Shown in pieces: positions 47,495 to 59,445 of a stretch of DNA of 64,000 nt. The DNA is from Drosophila pseudoobscura. Taxonomy: Eukaryota > Arthropoda > Insecta > Diptera > Drosophilidae. A model generated the notes under the pieces. That model worked only from the letters and a program-made list of their open reading frames with translations, was not told the origin of the DNA and did no database searches. A program made the translations under genes and the position numbers. The stretch covers positions 17,311,001-17,375,000 of the forward strand of contig NC_046681.1 in the NCBI RefSeq assembly GCF_009870125.1, written 5' to 3'. Each line of letters begins with the position of its first letter. The stretch's first letter is position 1.

Positions 47495-49025
47495 TTAGAT
47501 AAGAAGTTTCTTGATTTCATCGCTCTCTGCTGCTTCAATATAACTTTTGCCATCTGGAGTAGACTCGCTTTTATTTGCGCCCTGTAAGATATTGAATTTT
47601 AAAACTTTTGTAGAACATTTACAGATTTTTGTTATCAATCCAAACCTTTTCCAAAAGAAGCTCTACGCAGCTCTTGTGTCCTTCCCAAATAGCTGCAAGA
47701 AGCGGTGTAATGCCATGTTTATCCTTTTTCTGTGTTAGAGCATATAAGGATAACAGTAAATCAGATCATTTACAAGGGATGATAGTTTCTGATACTAAGA
47801 AGTTTTTAATACAGAGCCTACACATATCCATGGGTAAGTATATATGAATCAAGTATTCAAGTATTCAATTTTTGTGGGCGTGGAAAATTGTAATTGTTCT
47901 TGATCTACGTATGCTTGCTTTCTTCATTCGGGATATTATAATGATCCGATTGCAATGTGTTTCTCAAATCAAATATCATTCTCTATGACTCTGCGCTTTC
48001 AGTGTTCTTGTATCTTCAAAATTATGGATAGTCGCCATAGTTTTCAACATTTGAGAGTAGGAGGAGGCCTGGAAAGGTTTTGAAAGAACTTTCTTCTTAT
48101 ACACATCCATCCTTGCCTTCCCCAAATCTTGCTCAATCTCAGTAGCACTCCGTATCGGGGATATTTTTGGATTAAATTCATTTCTATTGACAATAACGAT
48201 TTTTGCTTGGTTAGGAAAATGTAGAATGATTTTCCTGTGAGATTCTGAGGTGTCTATTTCTTTACCTCTAACTTTTCTAAATTTTAGCGATTCGGCAACC
48301 AAAGAGCTTGAATCTTTCTCCAATCATACATAGCTCATTAAAGACTAAGTGTGCCAATAGCCAATAATTTTCGAATTAGACAATTAGAGAAAACAGTTTA
48401 GTTTAGCGGAAGCAATTATTTTTTCTTTAAAAATAACTATGGGAATGATTTCAAAACAGCAGTAAACTTATTTAAAATTACTTAAATCCGGCCAGTATCT
48501 ACCTGCAGAGTTTAAGGACATACATGTGTATCTAGTCCTTCAAAATTTTCGCTACGCACAGGAAGGATATGCGCAAAATAGTTATATGACTTTATAAATA
48601 TGTAGAAAACAGAAAAAAATCACAAAGCTCAATCATAACTTTTTGGAAACATGTTTATAGTCACACGGCCAGTCAGTAAGACAATAAGTGGTGAAATTCG
48701 TACTGAGACTTTGCCGGTCACTGTATATAATACGTGTGTGTGTATACTGTTTTTAGAGAACATAATTAAATCGGCTAAACTTACATTAACATCGGCTCCT
48801 TTTAGAATCAAGAACTCGAGCACCTTTAACTGACCAAAATCAGCCGCATAATGAATTGGGTACCTTCCTTTAATCTCCTCATTTACTTTAAGAACCTGTC
48901 GAAAAAAAGAATACAATTAAATGCACTTTTAGAACTTGCATACAAACACACACATCGTTTTTGAACGCTTCTTGCACAGCATCAAACTCTCCGTTTTTGA
49001 TAGTCCAAATAACATTTTCACTCAT
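47495..49025 (-). CDS. MTPN: Myotrophin (V-1), ankyrin-repeat protein, four exons
   Basis: The exons are 49025-48954, 48895-48785, 47729-47646 and 47581-47495. They join in phase to 117 residues (human myotrophin has 118). It starts [20 protein letters not shown]. Ankyrin repeats follow: [20 protein letters not shown] then [28 protein letters not shown] then ELLLEKGANK; and a short C-terminal cap ending DEIKKLLI. Myotrophin binds the CapZ alpha/beta dimer and blocks barbed-end capping of actin; it has also been linked to NF-kB dimers. Intron 2 (48784-47730) is about 1 kb and contains a further open frame on the same strand. Confidence 0.92.
47976..48323 (-). other. Unassigned 115-codon open frame nested in the myotrophin intron
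   Basis: The frame reads [20 protein letters not shown], then [17 protein letters not shown], then [20 protein letters not shown] and [17 protein letters not shown]. It looks protein-like in composition. No ATG lies at its upstream end (the first in-frame ATG is near codon 70). If real, it must be an exon of a spliced nested gene or an alternative myotrophin exon. I recognise no domain. Confidence 0.3.
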
Positions 49026-49779
49026 TTTTATTAATCATACAAAGATTATTTAGGTGGATAGGAAAGAATCTTGCGATATATCGCTACTAATGTTTTTAAA
49101 TATCGATCGACGCACTAGAAAATTATCGAACACTAGGTGCAATATTATTGCCAAAAAAAAAAAAATATTATGATGTACAAATTAGTTGTCTATTTCTTCT
49201 AGATTGGCAGATACCGACAATCCATCAAAAAAAGTAGTAGCCAAAATATATGATATGAATATGAATTTATACGACAGAAAATTTTATCGCCTGCAGCTAT
49301 TTGATATTTTTGACAGACTGACGAACTCATCAAAGACTTGTTATCAGTCATGCTGCGGTTATCGGAAATCGGACAAATTTGCGGAGTGACCTTAAATAGC
49401 CTAATTACATGCTCCGGTTTTCGCACAGCGAAAATTTAATGGTTATAGCCAGACAAGCTAGGTCTTCAGACTGAACTACCACCATATTTGATGATTAATT
49501 TGTTTCAATATTTTTTTTTTATGCAAGATCATTTATAATTACAACTCAAACTTGAAAATATACGAAAGCGAAAATAAATGCGAATTTCTGAATTCCCAAA
49601 ATTCTCGAAATTCCGAAACAAAACCTTTTATTTTAATTAATAACTAAAGTAAAAATTTTTTTTATAAATTACCTCAAAACAATTTGGGAAAGAAACGCTA
49701 TCGATGGCGTAGAAAAAATTTGAGAACAGAGGGACAAACAAATTTTATATCTAACGAAAATAGCATATTTGCAGAATAT

Positions 49780-49945
49780 GTATTATTGTATTATTATACT
49801 CGACACTCGAAGATGAATATCTTATTTTTGACGTATAAGGACGACTTTGTCCATAAAGTTTATATATATTCTTAATCAGCAACAATAGCCGAGTCAATAA
49901 AGTCCCGAAGAGCGATAAAATCTCTGACTTAAAATGGCATGGAAT
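49780..49945 (+). repeat. DINE-1-like fragment
   Basis: The stretch aagtttatatatattcttaa, then tcagcaacaatagccgagtc (about 49856-49896) matches the conserved left-end block of the element at 19129. Confidence 0.55.
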
Positions 49946-50483
49946 TCATGTCATGGCACAGCATTATGTTTATACTTGCACAATGCTGATTATTTAATTT
50001 CGATTGCTGATACGTGAGTGCGTTTCACGCTCTGGCGTTCATCTCGCTCCACTTTATCATCCCAGCAGCTCATTTGCATATGCTCGTGTGGAAAACACAC
50101 CATATTCTCACAAAAAACACTAGAAATATTGAGTATCAACCGCTCGTAAAATGTTTAAGAAAAAACCCTTTCAATAATTTATTCAGTAATTTTTGCAGAC
50201 CACAGTTTCGTTCCCTCTAAAAAAATGGTACAATTTTGTTGACCAGCGTAATCGAACGAGTTTTCATCGTACATTTTTACTGGCACGCTATAAACAACTT
50301 GTTCAAATAACTAACAGAATCTAATCCATATATATATCACCTTAGCAAAGTATGCCATCTCGGCATACATTTTTAGTGTTCCATTTCATCTGTCTCTAAA
50401 ATTATTAGAAATGTCTATGCTAAGCCTTATAAAACAGCTGTTTTGCCATTCAGGTTGATTACCGTCAAAGCCATACCAGAAAA

Positions 50484-51373
50484 ATGCTTAGGAACACTAT
50501 CAGCCGCTTGTTACAAAATAATTCTGTAAGTTTCAATATCGATTATATGTAACGAAAGTGCGTAATATGACCATTTTTTAATAGCTAAAATGTGTTACCG
50601 GAACTACTTCTTCTCGGAGTATAAATCTCATTCCCATGGTGGTAGAACAAACTGGCAGAGGAGAACGGGCCTATGATATATTCTCGCGACTGCTGAAAGA
50701 ACGGATTATTTGCCTTATGGGAAACATAACCGATGACATTAGCTCTACCGTGGTTGCTCAATTGTTGTTTTTACAATCTGAGAATGTCAACAAGCCAATC
50801 CACTTGTATATAAATTCTCCGGGTGGCGTTGTTACTGCTGGTCTTGCCATTTACGACACTATGCAGTACGTTAAGCCGCCTATAGCGACGTGGTGCGTTG
50901 GTCAAGCATGTTCAATGGGATCACTTTTATTGGCGGCAGGAGCACCGGGAATGCGATATTCATTACCTAATGCCAGAATTATGATACATCAACCTTCTGG
51001 AGGCGCACAAGTATGTTTAATTTCTTCATTTCCTTTTGTCAATAATAACATTTATTATCCAACAATGTACTTACTCTAGGGTCAAGCCACCGATATCCTA
51101 ATACATGCCGAGGAAATTATCAAAATTAAACGCCAACTTACTAGCATATATGTAAAGCATGCTAAAAACTCGTACGAAGAAATGTGCCAACGAATGGAGC
51201 GGGATCATTTCATGACCCCCGATGAGGCCAAGGTACTTGGTATTATTGATCACGTGCTTGAACACCCACCAGAAACAGTCTCAGACAGTGGGCCGACATC
51301 TGATGGTGGTAAAACTGCTGGTAAATCTGTTTCTGATGAGCCCCAGAGGAAAAGGTCAAACCAGGCAGCTTAA
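50484..51373 (+). CDS. ClpP: ATP-dependent Clp protease proteolytic subunit, mitochondrial, three exons
   Basis: The exons are 50484-50525, 50585-51010 and 51080-51373. They join in phase to 253 residues. A mitochondrial presequence ([14 protein letters not shown]...) precedes the mature start near [20 protein letters not shown]. The serine protease triad is visible: serine in [14 protein letters not shown], histidine in [10 protein letters not shown], and aspartate in [13 protein letters not shown]. The oxyanion segment [12 protein letters not shown] is also intact. ClpP forms a tetradecamer capped by ClpX that degrades misfolded matrix proteins. The C-terminal tail is rich in S, D and K, as in animal ClpP. 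The gene converges on Cand1, with stop codons only 262 bp apart. Confidence 0.95.
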
Positions 51374-51635
51374 GATCTTTTCATTTACGGAAACCCAAAT
51401 TCAAGCTTTATCTTTAAAATTGAAAAGCAACTTTCATATAAAAACTATTTTTTCAATACTTTTGTCAATTTAAAAAAAAAAAAGAACACATATATATATA
51501 TATTTATTTAAATATATCTAATTCAGACATAACTACATTTGCATACGCAAATGTTTGACAGATGAAAGAAACTAGAAATCTATGCTTGACTTGTAGCTTT
51601 GATCCAGTACAATTATTTCCGAGCTCACAGGGTCT

Positions 51636-54600
51636 TTAACTTTGATCCATTAAAATAATTTCCGAGCCCCCAGCGACTGAATCCTTCTGTATATACTCGT
51701 AAATTTTAGCCAATTCTGGAGTTTCCTTAATTGATTTTAGAAAATCAATTAAATGCTGATTTTTCTCTAAGCAGGACAATTTTTGATTATTGGATTAGGC
51801 TGAGGTATATGTCTCTATGAATACTTACTTGCTTTGGGTATTTGAGAAAGTGCAGACACGGCGCGAAGTGCGGAACGTTTCAGTTCATCTTGCTTTTCGT
51901 ATTCCTGTTTCACGGAATTGGCTTTCACCTTATGTGTACAAGTATCACGTAGTTGTTGAATAAATTGATCAAGTCCTAGGACGGGAAGCAACAATTAGAT
52001 ATCGAATATAACCATATTTAAAAATATATTTTACTTAGCAACACCTTATCCGGACACAATACGGCTAAACGAGCAGTCATTAGGTACGTCAACATCTTAA
52101 TGTCGTAGTGGTCGCAAAGTCCAGCTTGCACATGATCTAGAAATTGCATAACATCTACACGATCTAAACCCTGCTCAAGCAGTGTATACATGCACTCAAA
52201 AGCAGCTTTACGGATATCCAGACCATCGTCGACTGTGTGTTTAAACGGTCCCATTTCTACCTCTCGAATAAGTTCACTCTTAACTTTTGTTTCAGAATAC
52301 AACCATGGCAAAAGGGTAGGTAGCAGGTCACGCACCAGGCTTGGCTTGTTGTGCACAGCTGAATTGAAAGCCACAAGAGCAACGCGACGCACTTGGGGTT
52401 CTGGGTCACGAAGCGCGAAAAGGAATTCTCCAATGCTTTGTTTAAGAAGGACATCTATGGGTTGTGGCTGATCGGAAATGGTGAATTTGATTGAAGAGAC
52501 AACAACAGTACGCATAGTAGCACTCTCCGATCGCAGTGCTTGCTGTAATTGCGGCAGTAATTCGTCAGGGTTAACCAGTACGAGCTTACCAAGGCATTCG
52601 GCCACCACATTACGTGAACCTTCTTCTGAGCACTCACAATGCTTGAAAAGTTGAGTCCATATGGATGGCACAGATGGTAACAATTGGGCGAGGCCACAAG
52701 GTGTTACAGAAAGAGACGATATAACTTCCTTTAAGGAATGAAGAAGCAAATATTGTCGCTTGGGCTGTACTTCAATTTCTTTTAAAATAAGCGGCAAATA
52801 TGTCTGCAAGCTGCCAACAGATACCGCTCCAAGGGCATGTGACGCTGCTGCTTTCACGTCTTCGGAGGTTGCACCAAAGCAGTCTATAATAGTTTTTGGG
52901 AGCACTTGTATGGAGCTCAGATCAAAGTGCCTACCTATTTCTCCAATTGTTAATAAACAAAAGATGACTTCTGTGTCGTTTCGTTTTTGTAGGTCTGTTA
53001 TCAGCTTTGTTGCTAATGGTGTGGCCACTTGCGAGCATTGTTGAGTTAGAGCAGCGATGCACTTGGCTGATGAATGATATGCTTGTTTATGAAGTTGTAA
53101 TGGTTCGATTGGAGACGTAGTTGTACTTCTAGACGTCATGTCACCACCAATCAAGACTGGCGCCATAAGTTTTGACACAAGCGAATGATAGTCTAAGCCA
53201 GGCAACTGCGTTTGAACCAAAGCTTGAAACAACTCCAACGTGCAGTTCAATGCTGTTCCCTATAAAGACAGAAAATTCGTATTACATTAAACAAAATCGT
53301 AACTAAAAATGATTTTACGTACCTGTAACAATGGTGACCGAACTAGAATAAGTACTGATGGTAAAAACTGCTCATGTATGCCAACTAATGCTTGTGGCTG
53401 CCTACGGGCTACAGTGCTTAGGAGCGTTAAAGAATACTGAGCTACGTGTAAATCTGTATCAGATACGAGTGGTGGAATTTCTACTATTGCTGTCTGCAGT
53501 AGATTCGGTTCAAAGTTGCTTGAATAGTTGATAACAATTTTGTTAATAAGATCCAAAGAGTGGAGCTTCAGGGCACGATGGTTCTTGCGCAAGAATGTAC
53601 CTAAAGTCGGTAACACATCATGCAAAATTGGCGTGAGGTCTATACGTAACGTGGAAGCTGCAATCATAGTGAGCGCTTTCACGCTGCTCAGCCGGGTTAC
53701 TTCGTTCTTAAGGCGTTCCATAAAAATTGGTAAACAAATGCACAATTCAGTTTTTAGCATGTCTCCCATATTAGCAATAATTTGTCCCATGCATGCTATA
53801 GCTCTTTCCTTCACCTCCTGATCTACGTCAGTGACTTTTAGTTTTTGCAGCGTGCAAGAATAAACCTGCCCAACAAAGGGTGTCGCATCGAAGTTAGATT
53901 TTGAATCATTTGTATCCAATGGTCGAATTACTTTAACAAGTTGCTGTAACACCATTAATGCTTCTGTGGCAATTTTATAAAATGGATCGAAAACTGAAGT
54001 CACTACTAGAGGAACTAGTGACGGTATGTGTGGATGAAACACACTCGGTGGATGACCTTGAAGTAGAGAATATAGAAAACCTAGCGACTCGATTTTCATA
54101 TTACTTGTCGAACTCTTATCATTTAACGAATAACTTATGCCGGGCACAACGCTGTCTAAATGAGGACCTAAAGCTCCTGGTAGTGAGTTTAAGAGCTCTC
54201 GTAGTAGCAAGAAGCAATCCTGACGCGTTTTCATTGATTTTTCTCGCATTAGCGGTTGTACCGCTTTGACGATTAGTGGCAGCTGCTCCATTAATAATGA
54301 AGTTGGACTTGATATTTGATCCATGGAGTCGGGGTCTGGAGTCACATCATCGGTCAGACGCGTGCTCTTAAGCAATGCAACATATGCGTGAAATATATCA
54401 GACTTTACGTTTTCCTCTCTTTCTTTAAAACGAGCTATTAAAGCTGGGCTTAAGGTACGATAAAAATCTTCAATAAGTTCTTGTCGAGTCGCAATTAAAA
54501 CTTCTAGACACTTAGCTGCAGCTCGTCTGACCTTCCAACTCATGTCGTCGTCATCACTGTATTCTTCGCTGTCAACGTATTCATCATCTTCGGTATCCAT

Positions 54601-55747
54601 TGCATATCCAGTGTCACCATCATCGGTCTCATAGTTGTAGTTTGGATCATAGGTAACATATTTCAGGCAAAGTGCCAGAATCTTTTAACAAAGCACTGAA
54701 TGAATATAACAGATATACAGATTACTGAAAGATTACGTACCATAGATATGTGTGGATGTATGGCATCGGGACAGCGCATAACAAATGCTTCACAGGCCTG
54801 TAGACAAAACTCACGTAATTCATCGTCATCCTGCTCGCTGTATTGCTCCAGAACACGCATTGAGCGTTTAATAGTATGATTACAAAGCCGATGTCCAGCC
54901 TGGCGGCTACAGAGATTAACAACAGTTAATACCTTAGTAATATTGATATTTATTATGTCTTACCATATTGAAGCTAGACACTGAATGTACGTTCGAATCG
55001 CAGCAGGATTTGGTGGTTTTTCGAGTCCATCAAGAAGATGATCAATGACGCCATTATAGGCATTGGTATTTGCTTGCATGAGAAGAAATGAAAGTGCTAC
55101 GATAGTACGCTTTCGTACAGCTTGACGGGACGAAGCCAATTGTGGTATTAGTGCTTTTAATATGGTACTATGGAAGGGAACTAAAAACTCGCCAAATCGA
55201 GAAAGTAGGTCTGCCAGAATATCAAGAGACTCTAATTTTACTGAAACATCTTCCTTTTCAATGGCCGTACTTAATTTTCCTGTTATGCGCTGGCAGACAT
55301 TTGGGGCAAGAGAGTTTGAAGACTGAGGGAGTTCAGCAATTACTGTTTTTAAACCAATACTCGAGATGTCTCTTAGCTGTTCTGTGTTTGACATCATATT
55401 GGCACAGAGGGAATCAACAATTGTCTCTACTTGGATTTCTTTTACTTTGTTGACTAAGGGGCCCAGACACTTTACAGCTAGATTCTGCACTTCGCCGTTT
55501 TTATCCTCCAATAGTTTTAATACCATTCGGACTACTTTTTTTTCCGAGTCATCATCAAGAATAATACTATCCTTTTGCAATTCCATCATTAAATCGTTTG
55601 TTGCCATAAACCGAAAATCTTTATCGGTTGAGGTCATCTGCATGTGTAAAACTCAACTATATATGTATTTCAATCATTGCGGATATAAAAATCTATACGT
55701 ACCTTTTCCAGCAAATTTGCAATTTGGTGGTATTGATGGGACGACAT
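51636..55747 (-). CDS. Cand1: Cullin-associated NEDD8-dissociated protein 1, seven exons
   Basis: The exons are 55747-55703, 55637-54964, 54906-54741, 54681-53323, 53259-52035, 51975-51829 and 51766-51636. They sum to 1248 codons plus stop, the length I recall for fly Cand1. It opens [20 protein letters not shown]. The acidic loop [78 protein letters not shown] and [20 protein letters not shown] are near-invariant CAND1 segments. The protein is a HEAT-repeat solenoid that wraps unneddylated cullin-Rbx1 and exchanges F-box/SKP1 modules. The last two exons are short. Just downstream of the stop lies a partial duplicate of the C-terminal coding sequence. Confidence 0.95.
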
Positions 55748-55749
55748 AT

Positions 55750-57085
55750 TGTAGTCTTCGCAAGTATTTTTGAAGTGGTTATATTATAAATACGTTATAT
55801 TTGAAATATTTGGAAATATGTTTGAAACTTCACTAACTTTATTTTCCTGGAAAATTGTATACTAAAATGTTCCGGCAGAAAATTCGAAGAAGCATACCAA
55901 AAGCAGTTTGGTTATCGATGTCTAAATTATACATGAGTTATGTTATCATTGACATGGACATAGCGCTAGAGATTTGGAATAATGGAATGAACATCAAATC
56001 AAATCTATATATTTTTATAATCACAAAATTATATCAAAATTAAGATTGTCTTATTGTCATTATTTTTAATATTCGCTTTTTTTCTTAATCATGTTGCATT
56101 GTGATATTGTGTATTTTGAAGCCATGCTAAGCAGCCGCCAAGGTGGAGATATGGCGATTAGACATTTAACAAGAATATACTGAGGATTTACGGGAGCACA
56201 CATGTACAAACAAAATTGTAGAATATAGTCAAAAAAAAAACCGACTACACCCTTTATGTAATATGTGTATTTAATGCAATTAGCTTAACAGAAAACACCT
56301 CCTCGTCGAACTAAAAAAGATTTGTTTACTTGCATCCTAAGCAGAGGACGTTAAGCATTTTTTCACGCTCTTATTTTTGCGGGGTTTTACGAAGACAGAA
56401 AGGAAAACGGAGGATTGTATTGGTGCCAATCAGTGTTATACTTTTTTGTACGTGAGCGGCAACTGCAGAACTTTTTTATATGCACATAAGATATGACCTT
56501 GCATTGCAACAAATTTCTTTGTTGGTAAAACGAATTTAATGGAATAGGCAACTTATATTGCATTTCGTTGAATATTCAGAATTGAAACCTACACTTCTTG
56601 TTATTGTCGTCAAATTTTTTTTTTATGTCAAAGCTTTGGAGCTACAGTAGAAGGCCCTTACGCACAACAATTGGTTGTCGAATTTGAGGAGGAAGTGGGG
56701 AATCTGTGTGGTCTATTTGAAATGGAGGAAAGAGTAGCTGGTCTGATAGTCCCTAAAACAATTAAATCTTATATTATCATTAGATAATACATTTTTGTGG
56801 ACCCCTCCTCCCATAGTGTGTGGGAGAACTTTTACATCTGTAGAAAATGGCCGGGTATAATTCGGTTGCGTTCCACTTCATCGCAGATAGCAATAACGCG
56901 TTCCTTATTTGCTTGTATCGATGGGACGCGAGCTCTGCGACGATAACTTGACTCATATATTCGATTGATTTTTTAATGTAATTCCTATCGCTACAACAAT
57001 TTAGTGCCCGCAAACATATGTTTGAATTTGATATCTGCTACTATAACTAACTAAGAAAATTTCGTTGGCAGAAATTTATTGAAGA
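55750..57085. other. Cand1-pim divergent spacer
   Basis: No gene is assigned. An ATCGATG motif lies at about 55914. An open minus-strand stretch at 56780-57013 has no recognised domain. The rest is AT-rich. The 56640-57010 part is GC-richer and may hold element debris. Confidence 0.35.
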
Positions 57086-58575
57086 ATGGAGCAGATTTTT
57101 TTGGCCAAGGAAAATCCAGGTATGCATTCTATACAATATATTAACTGTTGCATTTTATGAGTTTCTCTCTATTTATTAAAATCTAGTATCGTCGATATCC
57201 ATCAAAAAGAATGCATTGTCTATTAATAATAGTAGCATAAAACAAAATGCCAGAAAATTAGTTCTGGGAAAGCTGGAAAATGTGATGCATCAAAACCAAA
57301 CGCCATTTAAAAGTGATTCCATATCATTCCCTAAGAGCGTTGCAAAATTGCCACTTCAGAATTTCCATAGAAATTATGATAATGAACGTGGAGAAGCCAT
57401 TCTGAAAGTTACACCTAATTACTTGGGTTTCTATTCTTTAAAAAATGAAATATGTTCCCAGAGTGCCTATGAAAACTTATTTGATTATATGGACTTTTCA
57501 AGTACGAAGTGCTTGAATAAATGCTGGAGACGTAAGTCGCTTAAAATTTGTATTCTATTCAATCGATTACACATATTTAAATTACTGTAGAGACTTCATA
57601 ACTTTAAAAAACGTAGTTTTAGGGTCGCTCGTTGGCAGATCTGCCCTGTGTGCTGTGTCGTCTAATTAGGGATCCAGTGCTCTCAGTCCGTACCGGTCTC
57701 TCCAGAGGTCTAGATCCTCGAAGAATCCTCTTTCGAACAGCCGCAGAGGCGAGGCTTTACACTCTATTTCAGAGGTTTGCAGCATCCTATGCACAGTGAA
57801 AAGGAAAGTGTTGTGATGCTGCCGCGCACCTACACGCGTAACCCAGTTTGTTGCTGCTAAGATAATGTTTCGTTTTTCCTGCTGTCTACTTATAAAAAAT
57901 GTGAATATTGGGTGCCGATCCCTTGCTCTATTTCCTCCTCACCATGCAACTGCGACAGAAGTCATGTTACGACTCCAATCAATGTTCGAAACTCGTTTTT
58001 GTAAATGCACTTTTATAACTTGTACACGTGAGAAGAGACTCAGCATTGTATTTTTTTTAGTTATGACCGTCTCCAAGGAAATTATCATTAATATGTACAC
58101 GCATATATCGCCCCTCTTTGCCAAATTATGATCAGCGAAAATTAATTCAAAACTCACTTTTATGTTAAATTGTTCTATAATATTTAATTCGTCATCCATT
58201 GGCAGCTTTACTTTTTGTCGCTAATGATCATTTCGCAAAAGGAGGTCGACATGTACATTCGTATTTAAGTATGTATAATATATCTGCTTCTTAAAATGAT
58301 TTTTTTATTTTTTTCTAGCAATTGCTGAAATATGGTTGGATAATCAATCTGGTAGAACTACTTTTACTCAAACGATTTTAAATGATCTTGGCGACTTAGT
58401 AGAAACTTTGGAAACTGAGTGCTGCATCTCAATATACAATGTTTTTTGTGACAACTTTGACAGGGACAATTGTTCCAAACAAGATATTGATAACACTGGG
58501 ACTGAACAATGCGAGTATAAGTTGGACTCACATATGGCGCTGCCAAATTTAGATGATATAGATATACCTTTTTAG
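57086..58575 (+). CDS. pim: Securin pimples, three exons
   Basis: The exons are 57086-57119, 57187-57531 and 58319-58575. They join in phase to 211 residues, close to fly pim (about 199). Securin inhibits separase until the APC/C destroys it at anaphase. A KEN box lies at residues 8-10 (FLAKENP) and spans the exon 1 end. A destruction box of the pim type (KLVLGKLEN, residues 35-43) has lysine instead of the usual arginine, as I recall for D. melanogaster pim (KKPLGNLDN). The rest is low in conserved structure, with an acidic C-terminus (LDDIDIPF). The assignment rests on degron spacing, size and the Cdk1/Mob3 neighbourhood. A poly(A) signal lies at 58710-58715. Confidence 0.85.
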
Positions 58576-58799
58576 ACATGATAAATTAAGCACGCTGACG
58601 TCCTATCGGGCGTTTGTCTCTTACTAAATTAATATACTTTAAAAAAAATTTTAAATTGGCATTCCCTTGTTTTTTGATGTGCCCATTACATATGTTAGTT
58701 AAAGTCACCAATAAAATTTTAATGATATATTAACAGTTGAAATACAACAAAACTACATTTTTCTAAAAGAAATATATATTTGCGTTAAGTTCTGTTTAA

Positions 58800-59040
58800 A
58801 AACTGTCTTTATTTCTTACAGTCGGACCTTATATAACATATATCTAAGGGCTACGGGCTCGAAAAATATGTTTTTTTGTATTCTTTTTTAAATCGACCAC
58901 TCCCTCACCGTCTTGGCTACGTTGGCAAAGCATAAGCTGAGCCGCATCCCTGTCTGTCACTCTCCCCTCTCGCAGCCGAACACCGGCCTCATACCCTTCT
59001 ACGGGTATTGTGAGTTATCTTGACTTAGTGCCGAATCTCT
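58800..59040 (+). repeat. Repeat 3'-end fragment
   Basis: The stretch tgtctgtcactctcccctct ... atacccttctacgggtattg ends with an imperfect hairpin (ataccc/gggtat), as DINE/Helitron-type tails do. It may be a diverged relative of the DINE copies. Confidence 0.4.
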
Positions 59041-59445
59041 GGCAATAAAATTGAACTCGATGCTCTTTCTTAATAAATTCAAATAAACAGGAAAAATATA
59101 CGGAAATAACAATTTTATTTCATACTAGCTGTAGACTGTCACGTTTTGCTATGGCGCACGTTGTGGTTGAACGGATTTGAAACAGGAACAAAAAAAAGTT
59201 GGCTCTTGTTATGGGTTTTCCGCTTTATGCGATCAATTTATTTATTCATTCTATTGATGCAGAGCGTCACTCCTTTTCACAATATAGTTTCCTTTTTCTT
59301 TTGCATTTGCAGGACAAACATTATCGGTGTTTTTTTTCCACAATCTTGATAATTTATTTTCTACACAGAGATTCCGAATGAATACAAGAAATACTCTCGT
59401 ATTCATGAAGTTTAAAATAAATAAAAGCATGTACAATCATTATGT

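Noticed and set aside
55142-55453. Plus-strand open frames over Cand1 exons
   Set aside because: Antisense shadows of conserved Cand1 HEAT repeats.
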